64,000 nucleotides of DNA, taken from Frankia sp. RB7 (lineage in GTDB: Bacteria > Pseudomonadota > Alphaproteobacteria > Rhizobiales > Xanthobacteraceae). Position numbers and translations under genes: made by a program. Shown here one piece after another: positions 8,949 to 16,948 of this stretch. Location: contig JAUEPE010000025.1 of NCBI GenBank assembly GCA_030403585.1, forward strand, positions 1-64,000, in the 5' to 3' direction. How positions within the stretch are numbered: position 1 is the stretch's first letter; each line of letters begins with the position of its first letter. The notes beneath the pieces are model-generated. The model saw only the letters and a list, made by a program, of their open reading frames with translations, ran no database searches and was not told the DNA's origin.

Positions 8949-9098
8949 CTACCGGCAGGACAAGCCCGCGTCCATGGTGGTCCAGAAGCCGCAATGGTCC
9001 GGGGCGGGCTGGGTCGGGCCGGCGTGGGCTTCGAACAGGAAGATCACGACGGTGAAGATCACCAGTGCGGAGGAGAAGAGAGCGAAGCGATTGCGCAT
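8949..9098 (-). CDS. Small exported or membrane-anchored protein, 49 residues
   Basis: The frame reads MRNRFALFSSALVIFTVVIF followed by LFEAHAGPTQPAPDHCGFW and ends TTMDAGLSCR. A hydrophobic segment of about 16 residues ends at a plausible AHA signal-peptidase site, leaving a mature peptide of about 23 residues with two cysteines. A GGAGAAGAG-type purine tract lies inside the start region rather than clearly before the ATG, so initiation evidence is modest. The function is unknown; the signal-like N-terminus and two cysteines argue for a real periplasmic micro-protein. Confidence 0.5.
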   Translation of the reverse strand: MRNRFALFSSALVIFTVVIFLFEAHAGPTQPAPDHCGFWTTMDAGLSCR

Positions 9099-9258
9099 GA
9101 GAGATGCGTTTAGCCGACATCATGGTCGAACTAAGGCACCGACGTCGGCTGAAACCGGCGTGATGCGCGATCCGTAGATTCACGGTCGGCCATGATCCGT
9201 GCAGGGCGGTGGTCGATGCGGGGCTGTCCGCCTCACGCTGTTCCTCGGGCGGCCCCGC

Positions 9259-10089
9259 TTATCGCGCCAGCCACTCCGCGACGTCCTTCTGCGACTCCGC
9301 GCGCGCTTCGGAATCGGTGCCGAGATGGCCATGCTCGGGTGCGGCGGCATCGGTGCTGCTGGCGGCCGCATGCAGCGGCGTGTTGGCGCGGTCGAAATCG
9401 TGATAGGCGCCGGGATAGACCACGATGCGCGCGAGCGCGCTACGGCCGTGGGCGCCATCCACCATCTGGCGGCAGGCCGGCGGCGACGAGACGTCGTCAT
9501 TGGCGCCGATCAGCACCAGCGTCGGCACCCGCGTGCTCCAGCCGAGACCGGCAGAGATCCGGCAATCCGGATAGAACGCGATCGCGGCGCGGAAATCCGG
9601 TCCCGCATCACGCGCGAAGCTCTGCGGACGCACTGCCCAGAGCAGCGCGCTGGCGCCGTTGGCCCAGCCCATCAGGCTGACACGGTCGCGCGACACCCAG
9701 CTCTGCTTCATCAGCCAGGCGCGCGATGCCGCGATGTCGGTGACGCGCTCGCGCCGCGCCTTGACGTGCGTCTCCTTGACGCGGCATTGCGGCCCGAGCT
9801 CGCGCGAGCCGTAGCTATCCGGCAGCAGCACCGCTTTGCCGGCCTTGAGCAGGCGCACGGCCCAGTCGCGATAGCGCGACTGGACGGAATCGGAATGGCT
9901 GCCGAGGCCGCCGCAACCGTGCAGCGCGATCACGGTCGGAAACGGCCCCTCGCCTTCGGGCTTGAACAGCTGCGCGTGCAGGACGCCGGACGACAGGGGA
10001 ATCTCGACCTGCGCAGGTGCGGGCGCCGGCGCTGCATGCGCGGCCGAGATCAGAAGCATCAGGAACAGGGCGGGCAGTGGAAGGCGCAT
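9259..10089 (-). CDS. Secreted dienelactone-hydrolase-family protein with Ala at the nucleophile position
   Basis: This 276-residue protein has a signal peptide (MRLPLPALFLMLLISAAHA). The dienelactone hydrolase fold is shown by VIALHGCGGLGSH, LLPDSYGSRELG, the nucleophile elbow MGWANGAS, LIGANDDVSSP (acid) and YPGAYHDFDR (histidine). In this family the elbow is usually G-x-S/C-x-G; here residue 143 reads Ala (codon GCC), so the enzyme may be inactive or use another residue. ATG 10089 starts directly at the signal peptide; upstream in-frame Met codons give no better start. Confidence 0.75.
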   Translation of the reverse strand: MRLPLPALFLMLLISAAHAAPAPAPAQVEIPLSSGVLHAQLFKPEGEGPFPTVIALHGCGGLGSHSDSVQSRYRDWAVRLLKAGKAVLLPDSYGSRELGPQCRVKETHVKARRERVTDIAASRAWLMKQSWVSRDRVSLMGWANGASALLWAVRPQSFARDAGPDFRAAIAFYPDCRISAGLGWSTRVPTLVLIGANDDVSSPPACRQMVDGAHGRSALARIVVYPGAYHDFDRANTPLHAAASSTDAAAPEHGHLGTDSEARAESQKDVAEWLAR

Positions 10090-10270
10090 CGGACTCTGTC
10101 GCAGGAGGTGCCGTACGACCTCAAGCACTATCATGCGCAAACGGCGGCAAAACATCACAAACCGGTGGGTTTAACGGGCGGACAAGCCACCCCATCTATG
10201 CTAAATCCAGTCAACACATCGTGCCCCGCAAGGTTTTCCAAACAGGGCCCTTCCACGGAGACTTTCGACC

Positions 10271-10498
10271 GTGCTGAACAAGTTCGGCCCCTCGGGCCAT
10301 GGCGAAGCGCAGGTGCAATATCTCGACGGCGATTTCCGCGTGATCTCGCCGGGGACTTTCGTGCGCTGCGCCATCACCGACACGCGGATCCCGCTCGACG
10401 AATTGAAATACTGGAGCGTGGATTTGCAGGAAGCCTACGCCACGCCCACCGCCGTGCTGCAGCGGCATTTCCCGAACGCGCCGAAGCCGCAGGCGTGA
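10271..10498 (+). CDS. DUF2093 domain protein
   Basis: The 75-residue protein fits the DUF2093 family of alphaproteobacteria along its whole length, including EAQVQYLDGDFRVISPGTFV, RCAITDTRIPLDELKYWSV and the C-terminal AYATPTAVLQRH. The function is unknown. It ends exactly where the minus-strand lpxK gene stops (10499), so the two genes converge with no spacer. Confidence 0.85.
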   Translation: MLNKFGPSGHGEAQVQYLDGDFRVISPGTFVRCAITDTRIPLDELKYWSVDLQEAYATPTAVLQRHFPNAPKPQA

Positions 10499-11515
10499 TC
10501 ATCGCGTGCTGAAGCGGCGCTCGCGGGCCTTGTAGAGATAGTCGCTGATGACGCGGCGGAGGGTGGCGAGATCGCCGAACTCGAGCTGAACCGCGAACGG
10601 CACGATGCCGGCAGGCACGTCGTCACGGCCGCGCAGGCGCGCGAGATCCTTTTCCGTCGTCACCAGGATGAGCTGCTCGCGCTGGGCGTCGGCTGCGAGC
10701 GCCAAGAGCTCGTCTCGCGAAAACATGTGGTGATCGGCGAAGGGGCGCGTGCGTGCGACCTCGATGCCGCAGGCTCCCAAGCTGCGGAAGAAGCGCTCGG
10801 GATCGCCGATGCCGGCGAAGGCGAAAACCTGCTTGCCGAACAGTTGCGCGACCGACGCCGCATCCGGTTTCAGGCGCGCGCGCAGCACCGGCTTGTCGCG
10901 TCTGGCAATCTCCGCTGCGACATCGTCCGCGGCATGACCGTCGCCGATCAGCACCAGCGCATCGGTGCGTGACAACTGCGCCTTCAACGGCGCGCGCAGC
11001 GGACCTGCCGGAAACACCTTGCCGTTGCCCAGACCGCGCTCGCTGTCGATCACGATCAGCGAGGCGTCCTTCAACAGAAGCGGGTTCTGGAAGCCGTCGT
11101 CCATCAGGATCACGGTGGCGCCTTGCGATTTGGCCAGTGCGACGCCGTCGAGGCGGTCGCGCGCGACGGCGACGGGGACGTCGCGCACCATCATCAGAGG
11201 CTCGTCGCCGATGTCAGCGGCGGTGTGACGTTCGCGATCGACCATCACCGGGCCGTGCAAGCGTCCGCCATAGCCGCGGCTGAGCACGACAGGCGTCTCG
11301 CCGAGCTCACGCAGCAGTTTCGTCAGCGCCAGCACGGTCGGGGTCTTGCCGGCGCCGCCGACATGGTAATTGCCGACGCAGAGCACGGGGATGCCGGCGT
11401 CAAAACCCTGCTGCACCATGCGGCGCGCAGTGATGGCGCCATAGAGCGCGCCCAATGGGCTGAGGAGATACGACTTCGGGGAACGCGGCCGGTACCAGAA
11501 GGCCGGCTCACGCAT
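10499..11515 (-). CDS. lpxK: Tetraacyldisaccharide 4'-kinase
   Basis: LpxK phosphorylates the 4' position of the lipid A disaccharide at the inner membrane. The 338-residue product has the P-loop in GNYHVGGAGKTPTVLAL (residues about 46-62), the second characteristic motif LMDDGFQNP and the late LVTTEKDLARL motif. It overlaps the waaA stop by 8 bases, as last gene of the pmbA-to-lpxK run, so lipid A phosphorylation and Kdo transfer are translated together. Confidence 0.95.
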   Translation of the reverse strand: MREPAFWYRPRSPKSYLLSPLGALYGAITARRMVQQGFDAGIPVLCVGNYHVGGAGKTPTVLALTKLLRELGETPVVLSRGYGGRLHGPVMVDRERHTAADIGDEPLMMVRDVPVAVARDRLDGVALAKSQGATVILMDDGFQNPLLLKDASLIVIDSERGLGNGKVFPAGPLRAPLKAQLSRTDALVLIGDGHAADDVAAEIARRDKPVLRARLKPDAASVAQLFGKQVFAFAGIGDPERFFRSLGACGIEVARTRPFADHHMFSRDELLALAADAQREQLILVTTEKDLARLRGRDDVPAGIVPFAVQLEFGDLATLRRVISDYLYKARERRFSTR

Positions 11516-12848
11516 TGGCGGCTCCCATCTCGATCCGCAACTGCATCAGATACGGCTCGAGCGCCGTCATGGTGCGATCGAGCGCGCCGCCGAGCTCCTC
11601 GACCACGCCTGCGCCTGCGCGCTGCATCTTGTCACGCACGGTCGGCTCGGCGAGCAACAGGCCGAGCTGCTTGACCAGCGCCTCCTGCGTGTCGGCCTGG
11701 CGCGCACCGCCGCGGCCGTCGAGCGCCTCATAGACCTCGGCGAAATTGAAGACGTGCGGACCATGGACGATCGCCGCACCGAGCTTGATCGCCTCGATCG
11801 GATTCTGGCCGCCATGGCGGATCAGCGATCCACCCATGAACACGATCGGCGACAGGCGGTAGAACAGGCCGAGCTCGCCCATGGTGTCGGCGACATAGAC
11901 ATCGGTGGTCGCCGCCAGCGGCTCGTCGCGCGAGCGCAGTGCGGGCTTCAGGCCGGACGCCGTGATCATGCCGGAGATCGACGAGCCGCGATCGGGATGC
12001 CGCGGCACGATCACGGTCAGAAGCTGCGGGAAGAAGCCGACGAGATTGCGATGCGCGGCGACCAGCATCTCGTCCTCGCCCGGATGGGTCGAGGCCGCGA
12101 CGATGATCGGACGCCCGCGCGTCATCGCCATCAGCCGTTCGAGCTTTGCGGGATCGGCCGGCGGCGCCGGCACGTCGAGCTTGAGATTGCCCGTGGTGAC
12201 GACGTCGCGGCTGCCGAGCGTGGAGAAACGCTCTGCATCGGTCTTCGACTGCGCCAGGCAGATGTCGAAGCGCGACAGCAGCGCCGAGATGGTGCCGTGC
12301 ATCCGGCGCCAGCGCGGGAACGAGCGCGGCGACATCCGCCCGTTGATCAGCACCATCGGCACCCGGCGCGCCGCGCCCGCCAGGATCAGGTTCGGCCAGA
12401 GGTCGGATTCGATGAACAGCGCCAGCGACGGCTTCCAATGATCGAGGAAGCGCGCGACATAGCGCGGGGAATCATACGGCACGTATTGATGGATGACGTC
12501 GGGCGGAAAACGTTTTGCCACGACGGCGGCGGAGGTGACCGTGCCCGAGGTGAGCAGGATGCGCAAATTGAGCTCGCGCAAGCGCTCGATCAGCGCGGCC
12601 GCGGCCAAGACCTCGCCGACGCTGGCGCCGTGGATCCAGACCAGCGGGCCATGCGGGCGCACGTCCTCGCTGAGCCCCCGCCGTTCGCCGACGCGCGCGG
12701 GATCTTCCTTGCCCTGCTTCAGCCGCCGCTTGATCAGCGCAGGCGCGAGCGGCAGCAGGCCGGTGGCCAGGCGCCGATACATCCGCAGCGTCATCGGCAG
12801 GGACTTGGGCAGGGACTTGGGCAGCGCATGGGGCAGCGATTTAGCCAT
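11508..12848 (-). CDS. waaA: 3-deoxy-D-manno-octulosonic acid (Kdo) transferase
   Basis: WaaA/KdtA transfers Kdo from CMP-Kdo to lipid A precursor at the cytoplasmic face of the inner membrane. The GT30 domain shows WIHGASVGEVLAA with the catalytic glutamate, LFIESDLWPNLI, INGRMSPRSF, and in the C-terminal half MGGSLIRHGGQNPIEA. The ATG at 12848 overlaps the previous stop (ATGGCTAA), implying coupling. A farther ATG at 12878 is possible. The N-terminus has an LPxS/LPHA tetrapeptide repeat encoded by 12-base tandem units and probably varies between strains. Confidence 0.93.
   Translation of the reverse strand: MAKSLPHALPKSLPKSLPMTLRMYRRLATGLLPLAPALIKRRLKQGKEDPARVGERRGLSEDVRPHGPLVWIHGASVGEVLAAAALIERLRELNLRILLTSGTVTSAAVVAKRFPPDVIHQYVPYDSPRYVARFLDHWKPSLALFIESDLWPNLILAGAARRVPMVLINGRMSPRSFPRWRRMHGTISALLSRFDICLAQSKTDAERFSTLGSRDVVTTGNLKLDVPAPPADPAKLERLMAMTRGRPIIVAASTHPGEDEMLVAAHRNLVGFFPQLLTVIVPRHPDRGSSISGMITASGLKPALRSRDEPLAATTDVYVADTMGELGLFYRLSPIVFMGGSLIRHGGQNPIEAIKLGAAIVHGPHVFNFAEVYEALDGRGGARQADTQEALVKQLGLLLAEPTVRDKMQRAGAGVVEELGGALDRTMTALEPYLMQLRIEMGAANA
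12796..12843. repeat. Four 12-base tandem repeats at the acyltransferase/waaA junction
   Basis: On the plus strand the units are GGCAGGGACTTG twice, then GGCAGCGCATGG and GGCAGCGATTTA. They encode the Leu-Pro-x-x repeats at the WaaA N-terminus, and the last unit contains the stop codon of the upstream gene. Confidence 0.8.
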
Positions 12849-13554
12849 CTGCAGGTCCCGGGCGGCCGAGCCGCGCATAGGCGCGGCGGGTCGCTTCGTT
12901 CAGCGTGTCTTCCAGCTCCTGCCGCAGCGCTTCCATGGTGGCGGCATCGGCATCCGGCGGCACGTGGATTTCCTTGATGCCGACCAGAGCGCCCCGCCCG
13001 AACGGCAGGTTGATGGTGGTGCGGTCCCAGTTCTTGAGCCGGATGAAGCGGCTGGTCGCCATTGCGAAAGGCATGATCGGCCGCCCCGATTCTCGCGCCA
13101 GCATGATGATGCCGAGGCCGGCCACGCGCGAGCGCTTGGGGACATCGGCGGTCAGCGCGACATTACAACCGTCCTGCAGGGTGTACACCATTTCCCTGAA
13201 CGCGCCGACGCCGCCTTTGCGGTGGAACGCGCCGCCGTGATCCCCGGAACCACGGATCAGGCCGATGCCGAGCCGCTCGACCGCGATCGCATTGAACTCG
13301 CCGTCGCGATGCCGGGAAATCAGGACCTTGGCCCGGTAGGAGTCCTTGTTCTTGATGAACGGGGTGAGAAAATGCTGGCCGTGCCAGAACGCGAAGATTG
13401 CCGGAATCTGCGGCTCGACGATGTCATAGACATCGGGCGGATCGAACGTGAATGTGTTGGTCCGCCAGACCAGACGCAGATATTCGGCCGCCAGGACCCC
13501 GACGGCACGTTGAAACCAGCTGCTTCGCAGCGTGTTGCGAAGCAGTTTTTTCAA
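12841..13554 (-). CDS. DUF374 lysophospholipid acyltransferase-like protein
   Basis: The 237-residue product belongs to the DUF374 branch of the LPLAT superfamily. FAFWHGQHFLTPFI holds the histidine of the usual HxxxxD-type site, followed by LISRHRDGEFNA, GLIRGSGDHGG and LTADVPKRSR. These proteins sit beside Kdo/lipid A genes and are thought to acylate a lipid A-type substrate; the exact acceptor is not established. It overlaps DUF4170 by 4 bases and waaA by 8 bases. Confidence 0.85.
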   Translation of the reverse strand: MKKLLRNTLRSSWFQRAVGVLAAEYLRLVWRTNTFTFDPPDVYDIVEPQIPAIFAFWHGQHFLTPFIKNKDSYRAKVLISRHRDGEFNAIAVERLGIGLIRGSGDHGGAFHRKGGVGAFREMVYTLQDGCNVALTADVPKRSRVAGLGIIMLARESGRPIMPFAMATSRFIRLKNWDRTTINLPFGRGALVGIKEIHVPPDADAATMEALRQELEDTLNEATRRAYARLGRPGPADG

Positions 13555-13796
13555 CGCGCCTTCGTTTCTTGATTCGGGTCGAGCAGCCGGTGGAGATGGA
13601 CGATGAAGTAGCGCATCTGGGCGTTGTCGACCGTGCTCTGCGCCTTGGCGCGCCAGGCGACGTGGGCGGCCGCATAGTTCGGATAGAGGCCGACGACCTC
13701 GACGTCATCCAGGTTCTTGAAGGTGTTGTGCTCGAGATCGAGCAGCTCGCCGCCGATGACCAGATGAAGCAGTTGTTGCGGGGCACTATCAGACAT
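13551..13796 (-). CDS. DUF4170 domain protein
   Basis: The 81-residue protein fits DUF4170 throughout (LLHLVIGGELLDLE, then LDDVEVVGLYPNYAAAHVAW and YFIVHLHRLLDP). It has no known activity. TTAGGAGAACCC before the ATG at 13796 fixes the start against a longer frame. Its ATGA overlap with the DUF374 gene and position before waaA-lpxK tie it to lipid A/Kdo assembly by context only. Confidence 0.85.
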   Translation of the reverse strand: MSDSAPQQLLHLVIGGELLDLEHNTFKNLDDVEVVGLYPNYAAAHVAWRAKAQSTVDNAQMRYFIVHLHRLLDPNQETKAR

Positions 13797-13853
13797 GGGT
13801 TCTCCTAACGGGCTGCCCGGCAAAGCAGTGTTCGAAAAGCACAACGGACGCGC

Positions 13854-14666
13854 TCAGGCCAGGGGACGGTTTCGAAAATGCGCGACAATGCTCGCATGAC
13901 GATCGCGTCCCGCTGCCACCAGCACCCCGTGCGTCACTTCCCGACGATTGTAGAGGATGGGATCTCCGGAGAGGTCGCTCATCCTACCATCCGCTTCCTG
14001 CACGATCAAATCGGCCGCCGCAAGGTCCCAATCATGACTATTGCCGCCCGCAAAAGCCGCATCCAGCCCGCCATTGGCGACCCGGCACAGCCGGAGCGCC
14101 AGCGAACCGATTCGCGGATGCAGCTTGATGTCGGCGCCTGAGGCGTTGAGCCGCTCGACCATCGGCTTCGGGCCGGCGACCCGGGCGAAGTCGAGCGCGG
14201 TCCCGCCCGTCGCCCGGACCGGCTTGCCGTTGAGGACCGTGCCCTGGCCACGGACGGCGAAAAAGTACTCGCCACAGGTCGGCGCGAACACCGCGGCCAG
14301 CACCGGCGAGGCATCCTCGACCAGCGCGACGCTGACGCACCATTCGTCATGGCCGTTGAGATAATTGCGGGTGCCGTCGATGGGATCGACGATCCAGGTC
14401 AGCCGCCGCGACAGCCGTGTGGCATCGTCGGCGCTCTCCTCCGACAGCCAGCCATAGTCCGGCGTGGCGCCGCGCAGGCGCGCTTCCAGAAAGTCGTTGA
14501 CGGCGATGTCGGCTTCGGAGACCGGCGAGGATGCGCCCTTGGTCCATTTCTTCAGCTCGGTGCGGAACATCGACTGCGCGAGCGCGCCCGCCTCCCGCAC
14601 CGTGTCTTGCAGCAGCGCCGCGTCGCGCGCCAGAACGTTTGCGTCGAGACCGTCAGCGTCCGCCAA
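13854..14666 (-). CDS. Inositol monophosphatase family protein, probably CysQ-type 3'(2'),5'-bisphosphate nucleotidase
   Basis: The 270-residue protein has the lithium-sensitive phosphatase motifs: SPVSEADIAVNDFL, WLSEES (metal-binding glutamates), WIVDPIDGTRNYL (DPxDG(T/S)) and HDWDLAAADLIVQEADG. Two or three Mg ions bound by these residues hydrolyse a sugar or nucleotide phosphate. CysQ, inositol-1-phosphatase and histidinol-phosphatase share them, so the substrate is uncertain. It overlaps the end of pmbA by 14 bases. Confidence 0.85.
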   Translation of the reverse strand: MADADGLDANVLARDAALLQDTVREAGALAQSMFRTELKKWTKGASSPVSEADIAVNDFLEARLRGATPDYGWLSEESADDATRLSRRLTWIVDPIDGTRNYLNGHDEWCVSVALVEDASPVLAAVFAPTCGEYFFAVRGQGTVLNGKPVRATGGTALDFARVAGPKPMVERLNASGADIKLHPRIGSLALRLCRVANGGLDAAFAGGNSHDWDLAAADLIVQEADGRMSDLSGDPILYNRREVTHGVLVAAGRDRHASIVAHFRNRPLA

Positions 14667-16044
14667 GCGTCAGTCCTTCGATGCGCACCGTGGGCGCATT
14701 GATGCCGTAGCGGAATTCGAGATTGTTGGCCGGCTGCATCGACTTGAATATCTCGAACAGATGGCCTGCGATCGTCACCTCGCTTACGGCATAGGTGAGC
14801 TCGCCATTCTCGATCCAGAAGCCGGAGGCGCCGCGGCTGTAATCGCCGGTGACGCCGTTGACGCCGGAGCCGATCAGGTCGGTGACGTAAAAGCCCTGCT
14901 TGATGTCGGCGATCAGCTCAGTGGGCGTCGGGACGCCCGGCTCGAGATGCAGATTGTACGGCCCCGGCGACGGCGAGGACGACACGCCGCGGTGGGCGTG
15001 GCCGGTGGTGGTGAGCCCGAGCTCGCGCGCGGTGGCGCAATCGAGCAGCCAGGTCGTCAGCACGCCCTCGTCGATCAGCGCGGTCTTCTTCACGGCAACG
15101 CCCTCGGCGTCGAACGTCTGCGAGCGCAGGCCGCGCTTGCGCAGGGGATCGTCGATGATGCGGATGTTCTTCGCAAACAGCTGCTGACCGAGCTTGTCCT
15201 TCAGGAAGCTGGTCTTGCGCGCGATCGAGGCGCCGTTGATGGCGCCGACGACATGGCCGACCAGCGAGCCCGCGACGCGCGGGTCGAACACCACGGGCAC
15301 CTTGCAGGTCTCGACCTTGCGCGGATTGAAGCGCGCGACGGTGCGCTCGCCGGCGGAGCGGCCGACCACTTCCGGCGACAACAGATCGGCACCGTGCGGG
15401 GCCGAGGTGAAGTCGTAGTCGCGCTCCATGGAGGTCCCCTCGCCGACGATCGCGGTCGCCGAGATGCCCTGGCTGGAACGCAGGTAAGAGCCGTGAAAAC
15501 CGGTCGAGGTGACGAGCACCATGCCGCCCATGCCCGCGGAGGCCGAGGCGCCGCCGGACTTGCTCACGCCCTTCACGGCGAGCGCTGCGGCCTCGGCCTC
15601 TAACGCGCGGCGCTCGAGTTCCGATGTCGCGGGCACATCGGGATCGAGCAGATCGAGATCGGGGAAGTCGCGCGCGAGCAGCGCGGGATCGGCGAGGCCG
15701 ACATATTTGTCTGACGGCGCCACGCGCGCCATCGCGACCGCGCGTTCCGCAAGCTTGGTCACGGCATCGCCGCTGGCGTCATTGGTCGAGACCACGGCCT
15801 GGCGCTGGCCGACCAGAACGCGCAAGCCGACATCGTCGCCCTCGGACCGCTCGGATTCCTCGACGCGACCGTCACGCACCTCGACGCCTTGCGAGATGCC
15901 GCGCACCGCGACCGCATCGGCCGCATCCGCGCCGGCGCGCTTCGCCGCCTCGACCAGACGCTGAGCGAGATCGGACAGCGCGGACTGATCGAACAGGTCG
16001 CGATTGGCTTTTGGCGAAAGCGTCGAGCTTGGTGAAGGGTTCAC
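14653..16044 (-). CDS. pmbA: TldD/PmbA family metallopeptidase (PmbA)
   Basis: The 463-residue product fits PmbA/TldE, which with TldD forms a protease that matures modified peptides and degrades unfolded ones. Features are the N-terminal AADAVAVRGISQGVEVRDGR segment, ALIDEGVLTTWLLDCATARE, and the C-terminal GVNGVTGDYSRGASGFWIEN and EVTIAGHLFEIF. PmbA itself lacks the HExxxH zinc site that TldD carries, and none is seen. The GTG at 16044 follows CAGGATTTCGTTT and gives a family-typical length; the frame is open upstream to 16131. It heads the run leading to lpxK. Confidence 0.88.
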   Translation of the reverse strand: MNPSPSSTLSPKANRDLFDQSALSDLAQRLVEAAKRAGADAADAVAVRGISQGVEVRDGRVEESERSEGDDVGLRVLVGQRQAVVSTNDASGDAVTKLAERAVAMARVAPSDKYVGLADPALLARDFPDLDLLDPDVPATSELERRALEAEAAALAVKGVSKSGGASASAGMGGMVLVTSTGFHGSYLRSSQGISATAIVGEGTSMERDYDFTSAPHGADLLSPEVVGRSAGERTVARFNPRKVETCKVPVVFDPRVAGSLVGHVVGAINGASIARKTSFLKDKLGQQLFAKNIRIIDDPLRKRGLRSQTFDAEGVAVKKTALIDEGVLTTWLLDCATARELGLTTTGHAHRGVSSSPSPGPYNLHLEPGVPTPTELIADIKQGFYVTDLIGSGVNGVTGDYSRGASGFWIENGELTYAVSEVTIAGHLFEIFKSMQPANNLEFRYGINAPTVRIEGLTLGGR

Positions 16045-16325
16045 AAACGAAATCCTGTTGGGGCGCGCGGGAGGTTTCGGGGCGATCAGGGGCCCTGAAC
16101 ACCAGATGTGCCCAAATGGTGCGGACTTCAAGCGTTATCAGCCTGCAAAAGGCTCAGATTCGCGAGGCTTACGCAACGTCTCGTCAATCATGCGTGCCAA
16201 GGTCTTGTCAATCATGGCGGGCGGTGACGCTGGATTAACCAGCCTTTTTAAGCGGTTTCGGAAAGCCCCGCGCTAAGGTCCTCGTATCGACCGGGAACAT
16301 AATCCTGGCGGGGAGAACTAAAGCC

Positions 16326-16844
16326 GTGAGGCGTCAAACAGCAATCAGCGGGGCCGCTCCCGCAGGGTCGAGCCGTAATCTGCGGCTCGACCCTCTTTCC
16401 CTCCCGGTCCGCTTCGATGCGCATGATCCGCGCGCCGACGGCTACACCAGGCAAATCGAGCTTCATCGCGAACGTGTCGTGCTGCGCCGTGCCGTCCGCG
16501 GCATGCAGATGGCGATCAACGTGCGCGTCAGCGACTTCACCGGCGTCGCGCTGCGCGGCAATGACGAGGCACAGACCCTCGTCCTGGTGCATCGCGATCC
16601 CTCACTTTCCGTTCCGCTGCTGGTCAGTGCCGATGGCGACGATCTCGCCGAGGCCTGGGCCGTGTGGAGCGAGATCTTTGCGCTGCCGCAGCTCGACGAA
16701 GGCGCCCGCAAGCCGGCACCGCGCCGCCGTCGCCGCAACGCGATCCGCGACCGCCGCCCGAAATTTTTGATGCGCCGCCGCACCGCCATGACGCGCGAGC
16801 TGCCGGTTCATCGCGAAGAACGCGAGATCATCGCGCGGAACTAA
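16326..16844 (+). CDS. DUF6101-like conserved protein
   Basis: The 172-residue protein has an N-terminal stretch (LRLDPLSLPVRFDAHDPRAD, then VVLRRAVRGMQMAI) followed by a beta-rich middle and a very basic C-terminus (PRRRRRNAIRDRRPKFLMRR). It resembles the hyphomicrobial DUF6101 family. The GTG start follows GGGGAGAA. The basic tail suggests nucleic-acid or membrane-surface binding, but no function is known. Confidence 0.7.
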   Translation: MRRQTAISGAAPAGSSRNLRLDPLSLPVRFDAHDPRADGYTRQIELHRERVVLRRAVRGMQMAINVRVSDFTGVALRGNDEAQTLVLVHRDPSLSVPLLVSADGDDLAEAWAVWSEIFALPQLDEGARKPAPRRRRRNAIRDRRPKFLMRRRTAMTRELPVHREEREIIARN

Positions 16845-16852
16845 AAATGCCG

Positions 16853-16944
16853 TAGGGCGGGCAAAGCGAAGCGTGCCCACGTCTTCTATCGAAATTCTGG
16901 AAAGATGGTGGGCACGGCGCAAGGGCGCCTTTGCCCACCCTATG
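16853..16944. repeat. Inverted intergenic repeat
   Basis: TAGGGCGGGCAAAGCGAAGC with GTGCCCAC on the left is answered by GTGGGCAC and GCCTTTGCCCACCCTA on the right, making a long imperfect hairpin between two convergent genes. It is the common dispersed TAGGGTGGGCAAAGCG-type element and may act as a bidirectional terminator. Confidence 0.7.
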
Positions 16945-16948
16945 AGAC

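Noticed and set aside
16138..16215. A 25-residue minus-strand frame in the pmbA upstream region (starting MIDKTLARMIDETLRK)
   Set aside because: It contains a short internal repeat, but has no clear ribosome binding site and no evidence beyond being open; could be a leader peptide but cannot be supported.
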